This document shows positions 1 to 7,803 of a stretch of DNA of 9,108 nucleotides, piece by piece (within the stretch, counting starts at the first letter, position 1; each line of letters begins with the position of its first letter). The position numbers and the translations under genes are program-made. The DNA lies in contig DFSK01000175.1 of the NCBI GenBank assembly GCA_002378605.1, positions 1-9,108 of the forward strand, read 5' to 3'. This stretch comes from Alphaproteobacteria bacterium UBA3439. Lineage in GTDB: Bacteria; Pseudomonadota; Alphaproteobacteria; Puniceispirillales; Puniceispirillaceae. The notes under the pieces are model-generated. The model searched no databases, was not told the origin of the DNA, and was given only the letters and a program-made list of their open reading frames with translations.

Positions 1-360
1 TATCACCGCTATGACTTCCAGATGAATGTGAACTATTTCTACCAGCTGCCAGATCCGGTTCTGGGTGTTCATCGTCATTATGGTACCGACCAGATCCGTA
101 AAGGCACACATTTTGTGAACTCATCACGCTATAGCAATCCAAAATTGGATGCGTTGCTTGATGCGGGTGCTGGTGAGCCAGATGCTGCAAAGCGGACTGC
201 CGCCTATAAAGAGATCCAGCAGATTCTGGCAGATGACATGCCTGTCGTGAATTTGTTCGAGCTTGAATTCTTGGTCGTTTATAACACCAAGCTGAAAGGC
301 GCTTACGGCTCTGCAATGGGTGCTTATGGCTCATTCAGAGAAGCCTATCTTGACGACTAA
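1..360 (+). CDS. ABC transporter periplasmic substrate-binding protein, family 5 (3' end only)
   Basis: The reading frame is already open at base 1 and ends at TAA 358-360, so only the last 119 residues are present; an internal ATG at 22 is not the true start. The visible part matches the C-terminal lobe of peptide/nickel-type (SBP_bac_5) binding proteins: an asparagine-serine-rich stretch followed by SNPKLDALLD, a helix with AYKEIQQILADDMPVV, and a closing segment where the chain returns to the first lobe. In this family the protein sits in the periplasm, binds the substrate and delivers it to the permease pair. The two permeases and the ATPase downstream fit this role exactly. The signal peptide and most of the ligand pocket lie outside the window, so the substrate cannot be read. 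Family assignment is firm; specificity is open. Confidence 0.9.
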   Translation, partial: YHRYDFQMNVNYFYQLPDPVLGVHRHYGTDQIRKGTHFVNSSRYSNPKLDALLDAGAGEPDAAKRTAAYKEIQQILADDMPVVNLFELEFLVVYNTKLKGAYGSAMGAYGSFREAYLDD

Positions 361-371
361 GGCGTAACATT

Positions 372-403
372 TATTGGGCCAGAATTTAATGTCTGGCCCA
401 ATA
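372..403 (+). terminator. Strong hairpin after the binding-protein gene (attenuator or mRNA-stabilising stem)
   Basis: A perfect 12-bp inverted repeat (372-383 against 392-403, core TTGGGCCAGA / TCTGGCCCAA) encloses an 8-base loop. It begins 12 bases after the binding-protein stop codon and is followed by a T-rich but interrupted tract (404-420). The layout resembles an intrinsic terminator with an imperfect U-tract. Because the permease genes follow on the same strand with no obvious promoter, partial termination or protection of the upstream mRNA from 3' exonucleases is the likely role. Both would raise binding protein over membrane components, as is common in such operons. The stem is seen directly; the function is inferred. 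Confidence 0.7.
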
Positions 404-461
404 TTATTCATTTATTTATTCATCTACCTTTATATCCAGAGTTTCCGGATAGGCGTACCAA

Positions 462-1448
462 ATGACAAGATCCACGAAAATTTTCAAATATGTTGGCAAA
501 CGATTATTGCAAGGAATACCGATTATTCTTGCCATCGTTATCATCAATTTCTTTCTTCTGAACCTGGCTGAAGGCGATGCGGTTGACGTTTTGGCTGGTG
601 AGGCAGGCTCGGCAACACCCGAATATATGGCGCAGTTGCGCAAGAAATTTGGTTTGGATCAGCCGTTACCTGTCCAGCTGATGGTTTATCTGAAAAATGT
701 TTTAAGCCTTGATCTTGGATATTCTTTTAGACATGACATGCCCGTCAATGAATTGATCTTTGACCGTTTCGCCGCCACCGGTTTGCTGATGACCAGCACG
801 ATTATTCTGGCTGTTGGCTTTGGCATTCTGCTGGGCCTTCTGGCTGCAATGCGGCTGAACACATGGAAAGATGCCGTTATTACCGTATTTGCGCTGATCA
901 CATATGCAACGCCACTATTCTGGGTAGGGTTAATGATGATCGTTGTCTTTTCGCTAAATCTTGGATGGTTTCCCACAAGCGGCATGACCAATATTGCCGC
1001 CTTTTATGAAGGCTGGGACTATGTTGTGGATGTGTCTCGCCATCTCGTTCTACCGACGATTACATTATCGCTTTTCTATCTGGCGTTATATACGCGAATG
1101 ATGCGGGCCTCGATGCTAGAGCAATATGGGCAGGATTACGTTGTGACGGCACGGGCAAAGGGTCTGACCGAAAGGCGCATCACCTATGTTCATGTTTTGC
1201 GTAATGCGCTTTTACCTGTTGTAACGATGGCCGGCGTTCAGGTTGGCGCATTGATTGGTGGGTCGGTGATCGTCGAGTCCGTCTTTGCCTGGCCCGGATT
1301 GGGAATGCTGGCCTTTGAATCGCTATTTGCGCGGGATTTAAACCTGCTTCTTGGCATTTTCCTTTTATCGTCAATGCTCGTTGTCGTGGTGAATTTGATT
1401 GTCGACATCATTTACTGCTTCCTCGATCCACGAATTGAGGTGAATTGA
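462..1448 (+). CDS. Peptide/nickel-type ABC transporter permease, DppB/OppB-like
   Basis: This 328-residue protein has the usual length and layout of the first permease of a peptide-family importer. It has a basic N-terminus and a first membrane helix at about 13-35, a periplasmic loop with the typical KKFGLDQPLPVQ segment (61-72), and five further helices at about 103-128, 138-164, 193-212, 248-275 and 294-320. The cytoplasmic EAA coupling loop that docks on the ATPase is visible around 219-252, with DYVVTARAKGL at 225-235. The family hallmark SVIVESVFAWPGLG follows at 268-281. A weak ribosome site AGGCG (451-455) lies 6 bases before ATG 462, and the N-terminus from this start matches the family. 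It pairs with the next gene product to form the inner-membrane channel. Substrate not determinable. Confidence 0.95.
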   Translation: MTRSTKIFKYVGKRLLQGIPIILAIVIINFFLLNLAEGDAVDVLAGEAGSATPEYMAQLRKKFGLDQPLPVQLMVYLKNVLSLDLGYSFRHDMPVNELIFDRFAATGLLMTSTIILAVGFGILLGLLAAMRLNTWKDAVITVFALITYATPLFWVGLMMIVVFSLNLGWFPTSGMTNIAAFYEGWDYVVDVSRHLVLPTITLSLFYLALYTRMMRASMLEQYGQDYVVTARAKGLTERRITYVHVLRNALLPVVTMAGVQVGALIGGSVIVESVFAWPGLGMLAFESLFARDLNLLLGIFLLSSMLVVVVNLIVDIIYCFLDPRIEVN

Positions 1449-1449
1449 C

Positions 1450-2283
1450 ATGGAAAATTTTTGGTCGCGCTACAAGCGAAATCATGCTGCTGTTTTTGGA
1501 TTATTCGTCGTTGCGTTGATTATTGTGATGGCGATAACAGCAAGTTTTCTTTACCCAGAAGATCCCTTCCGTTTGGTTGGCAAGCCACTGTCAAAACCAC
1601 TAACTAATGGCTTTCTACTTGGCAGTGACTCGCTTGGACGTGATGTGGCTTCAGGCATTGTCCATGGTGCCAAGACATCATTGCTGATCGGATTTGTTGC
1701 CACGCTTGTTTCGGTGTTTATTGGAATTTTCTTTGGTGCCTTTGCCGGTTATTTCGGCGGCCTTATTGATGATATTCTGATGCGTGTCACCGAAATTTTC
1801 CAAACAATTCCATCCTTTATCTTTGCCATTTTGCTGGTGGCGATTATGAAACCGTCAATGAGCAGTATTGTTATTGCGATTGCGGTTGTGTCATGGCCAG
1901 GCGTTGCAAGGCTTGTGAGAGGCGAATTCTTGGCAGTCAAGAATCGTGAATTTGTTCAAGCATGCCACACGCTGGGGATGAGTGACCTTCGCATCATGCT
2001 GTGGGAAATCCTACCGAATTGCCTTAGCCCAATTATTGTTGTTGGCTCTTTGATGGTGGCAACCGCCATTCTGATCGAAAGTGGGCTGGCCTTTCTTGGC
2101 CTTGGCGATCCAAATATTATGAGTTGGGGTTTTCTGATTGGTGCGGGGCGCACCATGTTGAGATCAGCTTGGTGGGTTTGCACCTTTCCCGGTGTTGCTA
2201 TCTTAATAACGGTGCTGGCAATTAACCTGATTGGTGAGGGGCTGAATGATGCGCTGAACCCTCGTTTGAAAGAACGTCAATGA
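1450..2283 (+). CDS. Peptide/nickel-type ABC transporter permease, DppC/OppC-like
   Basis: This 277-residue second permease shows a cytoplasmic N-terminus and one membrane helix at about 13-34. The periplasmic-side hallmark GSDSLGRDV follows at 58-66, then the helical core, the EAA coupling loop (REFVQACHTLGMSDL, from 166) and the conserved C-terminal NLIGEGLNDALNPRLK. It forms the transmembrane channel with the preceding permease. The start is well supported: GAGGTGA (1437-1443) sits 6 bases before ATG 1450. The gene begins one base after the upstream stop, so the two are translationally linked and probably made in equal amounts. It is at the short end of the DppC range, mainly because the N-terminal segment is brief. 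Nothing appears broken. Confidence 0.95.
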   Translation: MENFWSRYKRNHAAVFGLFVVALIIVMAITASFLYPEDPFRLVGKPLSKPLTNGFLLGSDSLGRDVASGIVHGAKTSLLIGFVATLVSVFIGIFFGAFAGYFGGLIDDILMRVTEIFQTIPSFIFAILLVAIMKPSMSSIVIAIAVVSWPGVARLVRGEFLAVKNREFVQACHTLGMSDLRIMLWEILPNCLSPIIVVGSLMVATAILIESGLAFLGLGDPNIMSWGFLIGAGRTMLRSAWWVCTFPGVAILITVLAINLIGEGLNDALNPRLKERQ

Positions 2284-3911
2284 CAAAAAAGCTTCTCTCG
2301 ATAAATGACCTTTCTATTTTGCTGCCAACTGGCGCTGACCGGCAATATGCGGTTCAGGACATTGACCTTGAACTGAATGCGGGTGAGACCGTTTGTGTTG
2401 TTGGTGAAAGTGGATCAGGAAAATCACTAACGGCGCGTGCTGTTATGGGTCTGTTGCCAGCACCACATGTGCGTGTTGGCAAGGGTGAAATTATCTTTGG
2501 TGGTGAAGATCTAACCAAGGTCACTTATGAACGCCTTCGTGAATTGCGTGGCAGTGAAATTTCGATGATTTTCCAAGAACCCATGACTGCCTTAAATCCA
2601 GTTATGACAATTGGCGATCAGATTGATGAGATTTTTCGTTATCATGTATCAATGTCACCCAAGGAACGGGCCGAAAAGGCGTTAAGCCTGTTGGTTGATG
2701 TTAATTTACCCGACCCTGAAAAGATCATTGATGCCTATCCGCATGAGCTTTCTGGTGGTCAAAGGCAGCGCTCAATGATCGCTATGGCACTTGCACTTGG
2801 CCCAAAGATTCTGATTGCTGATGAGCCAACAACGGCGCTTGATGTGACAACACAAGCGCAGATTCTCGAATTGATTAACGATATGCAAAAACGGCTTGAT
2901 ACCGGCGTATTATTCATTACCCATGATTTCGGTGTCGTCGCGGATATAGCTGATCGCGTCATTGTAATGCAGCATGGCAAGATTGTTGAAACCGGAACCA
3001 CCAAGCAAGTTCTGCAAAGCCCAAAACATCCCTATACCAAATCGCTGATTGCCGCCATCCCGCGGCTAAAGCCACGCAAAGCAAGATCAAGGGCGGCTGA
3101 AGTCGTGTTGAAAACCGAAGGTGTTTGCAAATCATTCGGTGGCGGTAAAAGCTTTTTTGGATTTGGAAAGCCAAACCGCGAGGTCAAAGCCGTTCAAAAT
3201 GTGCAAATCGAATTGCGTCGTGGCGAAACCCTTGGTGTGGTCGGCGAGAGTGGCTCTGGAAAATCCACATTGGCACGTTGTGTAATCCGGCTCATTGATA
3301 GTGATGAAGGCCAGATTAAACTTGGCGATGTTGATATTACCAAATTAAGTCGCAGCGACTTACGCCCATACAGAAAGCGCATACAGATGGTGTTTCAAGA
3401 CCCATTTGCGTCATTGAATCCACGCATCCGGGTTGGCGATATCATTTCGCAAGGCCCTATTCTACAGGGCGAAGATAAGGAAGATGCTTCCAAACGCGCC
3501 TATGAACTTCTCGATATTGTTGGCCTTGATCGCCGATCATTTGATCGCTTCCCACATGAATTTTCCGGTGGACAGCGCCAGCGCATCGGTATTGCAAGAG
3601 CATTATCCCTAAAGCCAGATATCTTGGTTGCCGATGAGCCAGTTTCGGCATTGGATGTTTCAATCCAGGCACAGATTCTTGAACTGCTGGATGACATTCG
3701 CGAGCAAATGGATCTATCCATGCTGTTCATTACGCATGATTTGCGTGTCGCAGCACAGGTTTGTGATTATGTTGCCGTCATGCAATATGGCAAAATTGTT
3801 GAAATGGGGCCAACGGCTAAATTATTTAAAGATCCAAAAGACGCTTATACAAAATCGCTTCTTGCTGCGGTTCCGGGAAAAGACTGGCATTTTGGAAAAT
3901 TGAAGCCATAG
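2280..3911 (+). CDS. Fused two-domain ABC transporter ATPase (DppD-DppF / GsiA-like)
   Basis: This 543-residue cytoplasmic protein carries both nucleotide-binding domains of a peptide-family importer in one chain. Domain 1 has Walker A GESGSGKS (42-49), Q-loop Q99, signature LSGGQ (157-161), Walker B ILIADEP (177-183) and switch histidine H215. Domain 2 has Walker A GESGSGKST (322-330), Q-loop Q373, signature FSGGQ (428-432), Walker B ILVADEP (448-454) and H486. Each domain ends in the oligopeptide-type tail motif (PYTKSLIAAIPRL at 251-263; AYTKSLLAAVPG at 522-533). All catalytic motifs look intact, so both ATP sites should work. A basic, glycine-rich linker (about 264-300) joins the halves. 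Its ATG overlaps the upstream permease stop (ATGA), indicating coupled translation. It powers uptake through the two permeases. Confidence 0.95.
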   Translation: MTKKLLSINDLSILLPTGADRQYAVQDIDLELNAGETVCVVGESGSGKSLTARAVMGLLPAPHVRVGKGEIIFGGEDLTKVTYERLRELRGSEISMIFQEPMTALNPVMTIGDQIDEIFRYHVSMSPKERAEKALSLLVDVNLPDPEKIIDAYPHELSGGQRQRSMIAMALALGPKILIADEPTTALDVTTQAQILELINDMQKRLDTGVLFITHDFGVVADIADRVIVMQHGKIVETGTTKQVLQSPKHPYTKSLIAAIPRLKPRKARSRAAEVVLKTEGVCKSFGGGKSFFGFGKPNREVKAVQNVQIELRRGETLGVVGESGSGKSTLARCVIRLIDSDEGQIKLGDVDITKLSRSDLRPYRKRIQMVFQDPFASLNPRIRVGDIISQGPILQGEDKEDASKRAYELLDIVGLDRRSFDRFPHEFSGGQRQRIGIARALSLKPDILVADEPVSALDVSIQAQILELLDDIREQMDLSMLFITHDLRVAAQVCDYVAVMQYGKIVEMGPTAKLFKDPKDAYTKSLLAAVPGKDWHFGKLKP

Positions 3912-3978
3912 ACACTATGCACCAATAGCCTGTTCTTCGTAGTTTGATCCTTACCATTATGCATATGAGATATTTGTG

Positions 3979-5379
3979 ATGTCGAACCCCACAATCCTTG
4001 ATCCTATGAACACAATTCATGGGCTTTATCGCAGCTACCAAAACAACAGCACCAAGCCTAGCATTGTTGTTCAGGCCTATCTGGATGAAATAGAACGGCT
4101 AAACCCCCGTCTTGGTGCATATCAAGACACATGGGCTGATACTGCATTGGAAATGGCGGCGGCGGCAGATAAGGCATTGGCTTCGGGATTTGCTGCAGGG
4201 CCATTCTACGGGATGCCTTATGCCTTGAAAGATATTTTCCATGTAGAGGGTAAGGTAACAACCTGCGGGTCGGCGGCGATGCTTGATAACATTGCCAGCA
4301 CCACCGCAACAACGGTTCAGCGGCTAGCAGCAGCTGGCGGGATTATTCTTGGTAAAACCAAAACGGTTGAATGCGCCTTTGGCGGCTGGGGAACCAATCA
4401 AAAAATGGGAACCCCGATGAACCCATGGGATATGGAAACGCATCGGATTCCGGGTGGGTCATCATCGGGAACGGCGGTGGCGGTTGCGTCAGGCATGGCA
4501 CCATGCGGCATGGGTAGTGATACAGGCGGGTCAATTCGTTTGCCAGCTGCCTATTGTGGGCTTGTTGGCCTGAAGGTGACGGCGGGGCGCTTGCCGTTGC
4601 ATGGGATCATGTCGCTATCACAATCGCTTGATACACCCGGGCCAATCGCCCAGACCGTGCTTGACTGCCTGATCATGTTTGATGTGCTAGATGGCCGCGA
4701 AGGGTGGAAAATCGCCCAAGATATGGATAATGGCGATGGTTTATATGCGGTATTGAATAAAGGCGTCTCTGGATTGCGCCTTGGCAGCCTTGCCGATAGC
4801 GAGCGTCAGCAATGTTCAGAAGATATGCTTGCATCCTATGATGTGGCTTTGGATCGTTTGCGCGCTATGGGGGCTGAAATCACACCATTTGAAAACCCCG
4901 TATCCTATGGCGATATGGCTGATGATAATGGAATGATTACAGCGGTTGAGGCCTTTCATAATCATGGCCGTTTCTACAAAAACCCTGATTTGCCAATGGA
5001 TGAAGATGTGCGCATCCGAATGCTGTCGGGAGAGCATTATCACGCCCATGATTATTTCCGTGTTTTGCAACAGCGCAAAGAAACCATGGCCGCCTTTGGT
5101 GATGCGATGCGCGGTTTTGATGCGCTTGTGATGCCGAGTAGCACAAGCACTGCCCCCGCATTGACCAATGTTGATCAGGCGGTATCACCGGGCTATTTCA
5201 CCCGGCCTTTTAATTTTCTGGAAATGTGCGGCCTGTCGCTGCCAATTAACCTTGCGAGTGACGGAATGCCAACCAGCTTACAGATTGTTGGTAAAGCGCA
5301 TGATGAAGCGATGTGTCTTCGTATCGGCGCTGCGCTTGAACAGGATTTACCGCCAATTGGCCGGCCAGATTTATCCTAA
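3979..5379 (+). CDS. Amidase signature (AS) family hydrolase
   Basis: This 466-residue enzyme of the GatA/FAAH-like amidase family hydrolyses a carbon-nitrogen amide bond. Numbered from ATG 3979, the Ser-cisSer-Lys triad is complete: K84 in PYALKD, cis-serine S161 in the GGSSSG motif, and nucleophile S185 in SDTGGSIRLP. The 24-residue spacing between the two serines equals that of FAAH. A GKTKTVECAFGGWGTN segment and GTPMNPWD also match the family. An adjacent GTG at 3976 is an alternative start; I prefer the ATG because GAGA (3967-3970) is then 8 bases away. It lacks a signal peptide, so it is probably cytoplasmic. It follows the ATPase gene by 67 bases with no visible terminator, so co-transcription and action on the imported substrate are likely. 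It is not expected to be the tRNA amidotransferase GatA, since no gatB or gatC lies beside it. Exact substrate unknown. Confidence 0.92.
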   Translation: MSNPTILDPMNTIHGLYRSYQNNSTKPSIVVQAYLDEIERLNPRLGAYQDTWADTALEMAAAADKALASGFAAGPFYGMPYALKDIFHVEGKVTTCGSAAMLDNIASTTATTVQRLAAAGGIILGKTKTVECAFGGWGTNQKMGTPMNPWDMETHRIPGGSSSGTAVAVASGMAPCGMGSDTGGSIRLPAAYCGLVGLKVTAGRLPLHGIMSLSQSLDTPGPIAQTVLDCLIMFDVLDGREGWKIAQDMDNGDGLYAVLNKGVSGLRLGSLADSERQQCSEDMLASYDVALDRLRAMGAEITPFENPVSYGDMADDNGMITAVEAFHNHGRFYKNPDLPMDEDVRIRMLSGEHYHAHDYFRVLQQRKETMAAFGDAMRGFDALVMPSSTSTAPALTNVDQAVSPGYFTRPFNFLEMCGLSLPINLASDGMPTSLQIVGKAHDEAMCLRIGAALEQDLPPIGRPDLS

Positions 5380-7499
5380 GATCCAACAAATTTGTGAACG
5401 ACATTTCGAAGTAGCTTTGAAACATTGTTATCATAATTGTTCCAAGGCAATGACCCGCAAAAGGTGATTGACCCGACTGCAAATACCTGTCCGCCTGTAT
5501 GTGTTTTAAAATAGACCATATCAGCGCGTTTTACCTCAGCTTCAGGGCCGCCTGACAGATTTGTCAGATGCGTTAACATTTCTTCTGGAACAAGAATAAA
5601 GCGGTTATCCTCGTCATAAGATTGCGCAAGGATGATGATATCCTCACCGTCATCCAGCTTTTCATCGCGCCGATCAAGTTCAAACCCGGCCGCGCCATGT
5701 CCGCTAAAGCCGAAATCGCCAAGCAGATCGTCATTTATGCCGTCAAACACCCAGTCCATATTTTTGTCGTAGCAAACGCGTTTATAGGGCATGCCAACAA
5801 AATTTCCCTGTGCGGTAAAGCCAATGCCAACAAGCTGCTGCGGAGGGCGTCCATTGCGCCGCCAAAGGCCACCATAACTGCCGTCAAAGGCATTATAATA
5901 TTCACCCGGTTCAGATGCCCATGCGCGCAACCCATCTTCAGACCGCCTAATTTCAAGCAAGGCCGGATCTTCAGGGTGGCGCACAATCCGCCAATAAAAT
6001 CCATTGCCGCCAAGATAAACAAGCCCACCGCCGTTATCCCGATAATCTTTCAACGCATCAAGTGTTTCGCTGGTGTGATATTCAGGATGGCTTCCGGTTA
6101 CAACAGCCTTATAGCCTGAAATAGCGGCCACCCCGTCACGGTCAAGCTCATCATCGGTAATAATGTCATAATCAATGTTCTGATTATGCAGCCATGCGAT
6201 CAAATGACTATCGGCCTGAAAATGGCGAAGGCCAGAGCAGGTTGCTTCGCCAAAGGTCAGATAGCCAGGCCTAAGATTAAAAAGAACGCGTTTATGCGAT
6301 GCGTGGCAAATGCCCGACCCGTCAGTGTGATTATTGTAGGTCGACAGCCCATAATGCCGATATTGAGACGGGTTATTTGGATAGGCCTTCCATGCGCTGA
6401 TCTTTTCAAGCCATGATGGCGCAAAATCGGGGCGGGCATGATTGCCATAGATCGTATAGGTAAAAGTTGAAACCAGAACACATAAATTCGCGCGGCGCTT
6501 GCCAAGTGGCGGGCAAACAAAAAACGGCATAGCATCATAATGCCCTTCAGCCTCAATGCGCATGATATATATGCCCGAAGGCATATCTTCGGGGATCACC
6601 AATTCAAAATCACTGTCCCACTCGAAATCATAAATATCATCATCGTGAAACGATATTGCAGCATAGTGATCTGGCTTGTGCCGCCAGCAAAATTCGGTTG
6701 CATCCCACTTGCGCCCCGTAACCCCCCTTGTCGGGGCGTTCCTCAACAAAAGATCAGGTCCGGCATTTGCCTTTACCGATAGCGAAGATATGGCTTGGGC
6801 AAAATCCCACTTCGCAATTAAATCGCCATCAGCCAGAATTTCGGGCGCCTCGATTTTCCCATTAAAGCAACAAGGGGCGTCACCAAAACCGGCCGCGATG
6901 CGAACCGGCGCCTTCACGGAAACGGGAAACATCTGCGCAATGTCAAATTCTGTATGGCCGTTATTGGCAATTTCAATATCGGCTTTTGCCGTCATCATTG
7001 ATTTTACATCAAGCGCTACCACACCCGATGCCGACACCTTAAACTCAAGGCTATGCCAGTGATTGCACTTTATTGCTGCCGATGTTGAAACAGACATGCC
7101 ATCAGGTAATTTCACGGTGATCATACCCTGCGGATCAAGGATGATTGAGACTGTCCCCCAAGCCAATAAAGTTTGGTCAGCAGCGATAAGAACCGTCGGC
7201 ATGAACCATAATTTTATCACAAGATCGGCATTGATATCGGCCTGCAGATCGGTCGTGCTTTGCGCAAATGAACCGGGGGTAAACCCCTGATAGCGCGACG
7301 CAAAAGACGATGGTTTGAAATAGGTGCTGGCATCATCTTCGATAATGCCAGGCCCGTCCGGATTCGGATCTGCCGAAATTGAACGATGCAATGTTGCCTT
7401 AAACGCTTCGCGTGCATGGCTGGACACGAAAAATGTAACAGTCTCGCCGGGTCTTGCTGACAATTTATCTGAATATCCCGCTATAAATACATCTTGCAT
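5376..7499 (-). CDS. N,N-dimethylformamidase large (beta) subunit-like protein
   Basis: This 707-residue protein resembles the large subunit of bacterial N,N-dimethylformamidase, which hydrolyses DMF to dimethylamine and formate using a mononuclear iron. Visible blocks: an N-terminal beta domain (GYSDKLSARPGETVTF, 8-23), a LamG/concanavalin-like region (about 90-240), a stretch with SFHDDDIYDFEW (283-294), and the C-terminal catalytic domain. From memory, the characterised enzyme binds iron through Tyr, His and Glu in an H-x-E arrangement. Here H471-P-E473 fits, with Y388 in STYNNHTDGSG the likely tyrosine and E607 in AAGFELDR the likely catalytic base. ATG 7499 matches the family N-terminus and AGGA lies 10 bases upstream. 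The 3' end overlaps the convergent amidase stop. No small-subunit gene is nearby. Family membership is solid; true DMF activity is not assured, since many relatives have unknown substrates. Confidence 0.85.
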   Translation of the reverse strand: MQDVFIAGYSDKLSARPGETVTFFVSSHAREAFKATLHRSISADPNPDGPGIIEDDASTYFKPSSFASRYQGFTPGSFAQSTTDLQADINADLVIKLWFMPTVLIAADQTLLAWGTVSIILDPQGMITVKLPDGMSVSTSAAIKCNHWHSLEFKVSASGVVALDVKSMMTAKADIEIANNGHTEFDIAQMFPVSVKAPVRIAAGFGDAPCCFNGKIEAPEILADGDLIAKWDFAQAISSLSVKANAGPDLLLRNAPTRGVTGRKWDATEFCWRHKPDHYAAISFHDDDIYDFEWDSDFELVIPEDMPSGIYIMRIEAEGHYDAMPFFVCPPLGKRRANLCVLVSTFTYTIYGNHARPDFAPSWLEKISAWKAYPNNPSQYRHYGLSTYNNHTDGSGICHASHKRVLFNLRPGYLTFGEATCSGLRHFQADSHLIAWLHNQNIDYDIITDDELDRDGVAAISGYKAVVTGSHPEYHTSETLDALKDYRDNGGGLVYLGGNGFYWRIVRHPEDPALLEIRRSEDGLRAWASEPGEYYNAFDGSYGGLWRRNGRPPQQLVGIGFTAQGNFVGMPYKRVCYDKNMDWVFDGINDDLLGDFGFSGHGAAGFELDRRDEKLDDGEDIIILAQSYDEDNRFILVPEEMLTHLTNLSGGPEAEVKRADMVYFKTHTGGQVFAVGSITFCGSLPWNNYDNNVSKLLRNVVHKFVGS

Positions 7500-7803
7500 A
7501 AACGATCAATCCTGTTTGTTTGAAAAATACGATATTTGGCTGAACGGCGGACGGCGCCTGCCTATAATGAAACATGCACAGCGTAAATGATCAAGCGCAG
7601 CGGCTAATCAAAACAGACATGATGAATGTCTGGCTAGGTTTATCTTTTTCAAAGATATTAACCCGTCCGATGAAATCCTAAGAATGATCCCATTGGCCGT
7701 TAACAATGCCAACCAATCAAGCAAAGCAAACAGTGGCGCGTGAGCCCCTGCGTCGGGCGCTCCACCCATTGTTCATAAAGTCATTCTGATTAGGGAAATA
7801 GCC
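7500..7803. other. Intergenic region upstream of the DMFase-like gene, no recognisable gene
   Basis: No open frame here has both a plausible start and protein-like composition on either strand. The stretch should contain the promoter of the DMFase-like gene, but I see no convincing -35/-10 pair. The best minus-strand option is TTGATC (7594-7589) with CATTAT (7569-7564), whose 19-base spacing is too long. It also contains a perfect inverted repeat at 7614-7632 and a bulged GC-rich hairpin at 7742-7762 (GAGCCCC against GGGCGCTC), not followed by a clear U-tract on either strand. Confidence 0.5.
7614..7632. promoter_or_regulatory. Perfect inverted repeat CAGACAT-N5-ATGTCTG, candidate operator
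   Basis: Two exact 7-base half-sites (7614-7620 and 7626-7632) are separated by 5 bases. The 12-base centre-to-centre spacing is near one helical turn, as expected for a dimeric regulator. The repeat lies about 115 bases upstream of the DMFase-like start codon, in sequence with no gene. It could also form a short RNA hairpin. The repeat is seen directly; the regulator and function are unknown. Confidence 0.35.

Noticed and set aside
3965..3979. Four-codon ORF whose TGA overlaps the amidase ATG (TGATG)
   Set aside because: It has no ribosome site and is so short that chance occurrence is likely.
3979..5379. Possibility that the amidase is GatA of the tRNA-dependent amidotransferase
   Set aside because: No gatB or gatC lies beside it, and it follows an importer operon, which favours a stand-alone catabolic amidase.
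5622..6119. 165-residue open frame on the plus strand inside the DMFase-like gene
   Set aside because: It lies entirely opposite a well-matched gene and has a basic, isoleucine- and alanine-rich composition typical of antisense shadows. It has no recognisable motif.
7563..7568. Exact TATAAT hexamer on the plus strand
   Set aside because: There is no -35 element at suitable spacing and no plus-strand gene downstream for it to serve.
7717..7776. Tiny minus-strand ORF of 19 codons, arginine-rich, possible leader peptide
   Set aside because: It has no ribosome-binding site, lacks the repeated residues or stem alternatives of an attenuator, and is far from the next start codon.
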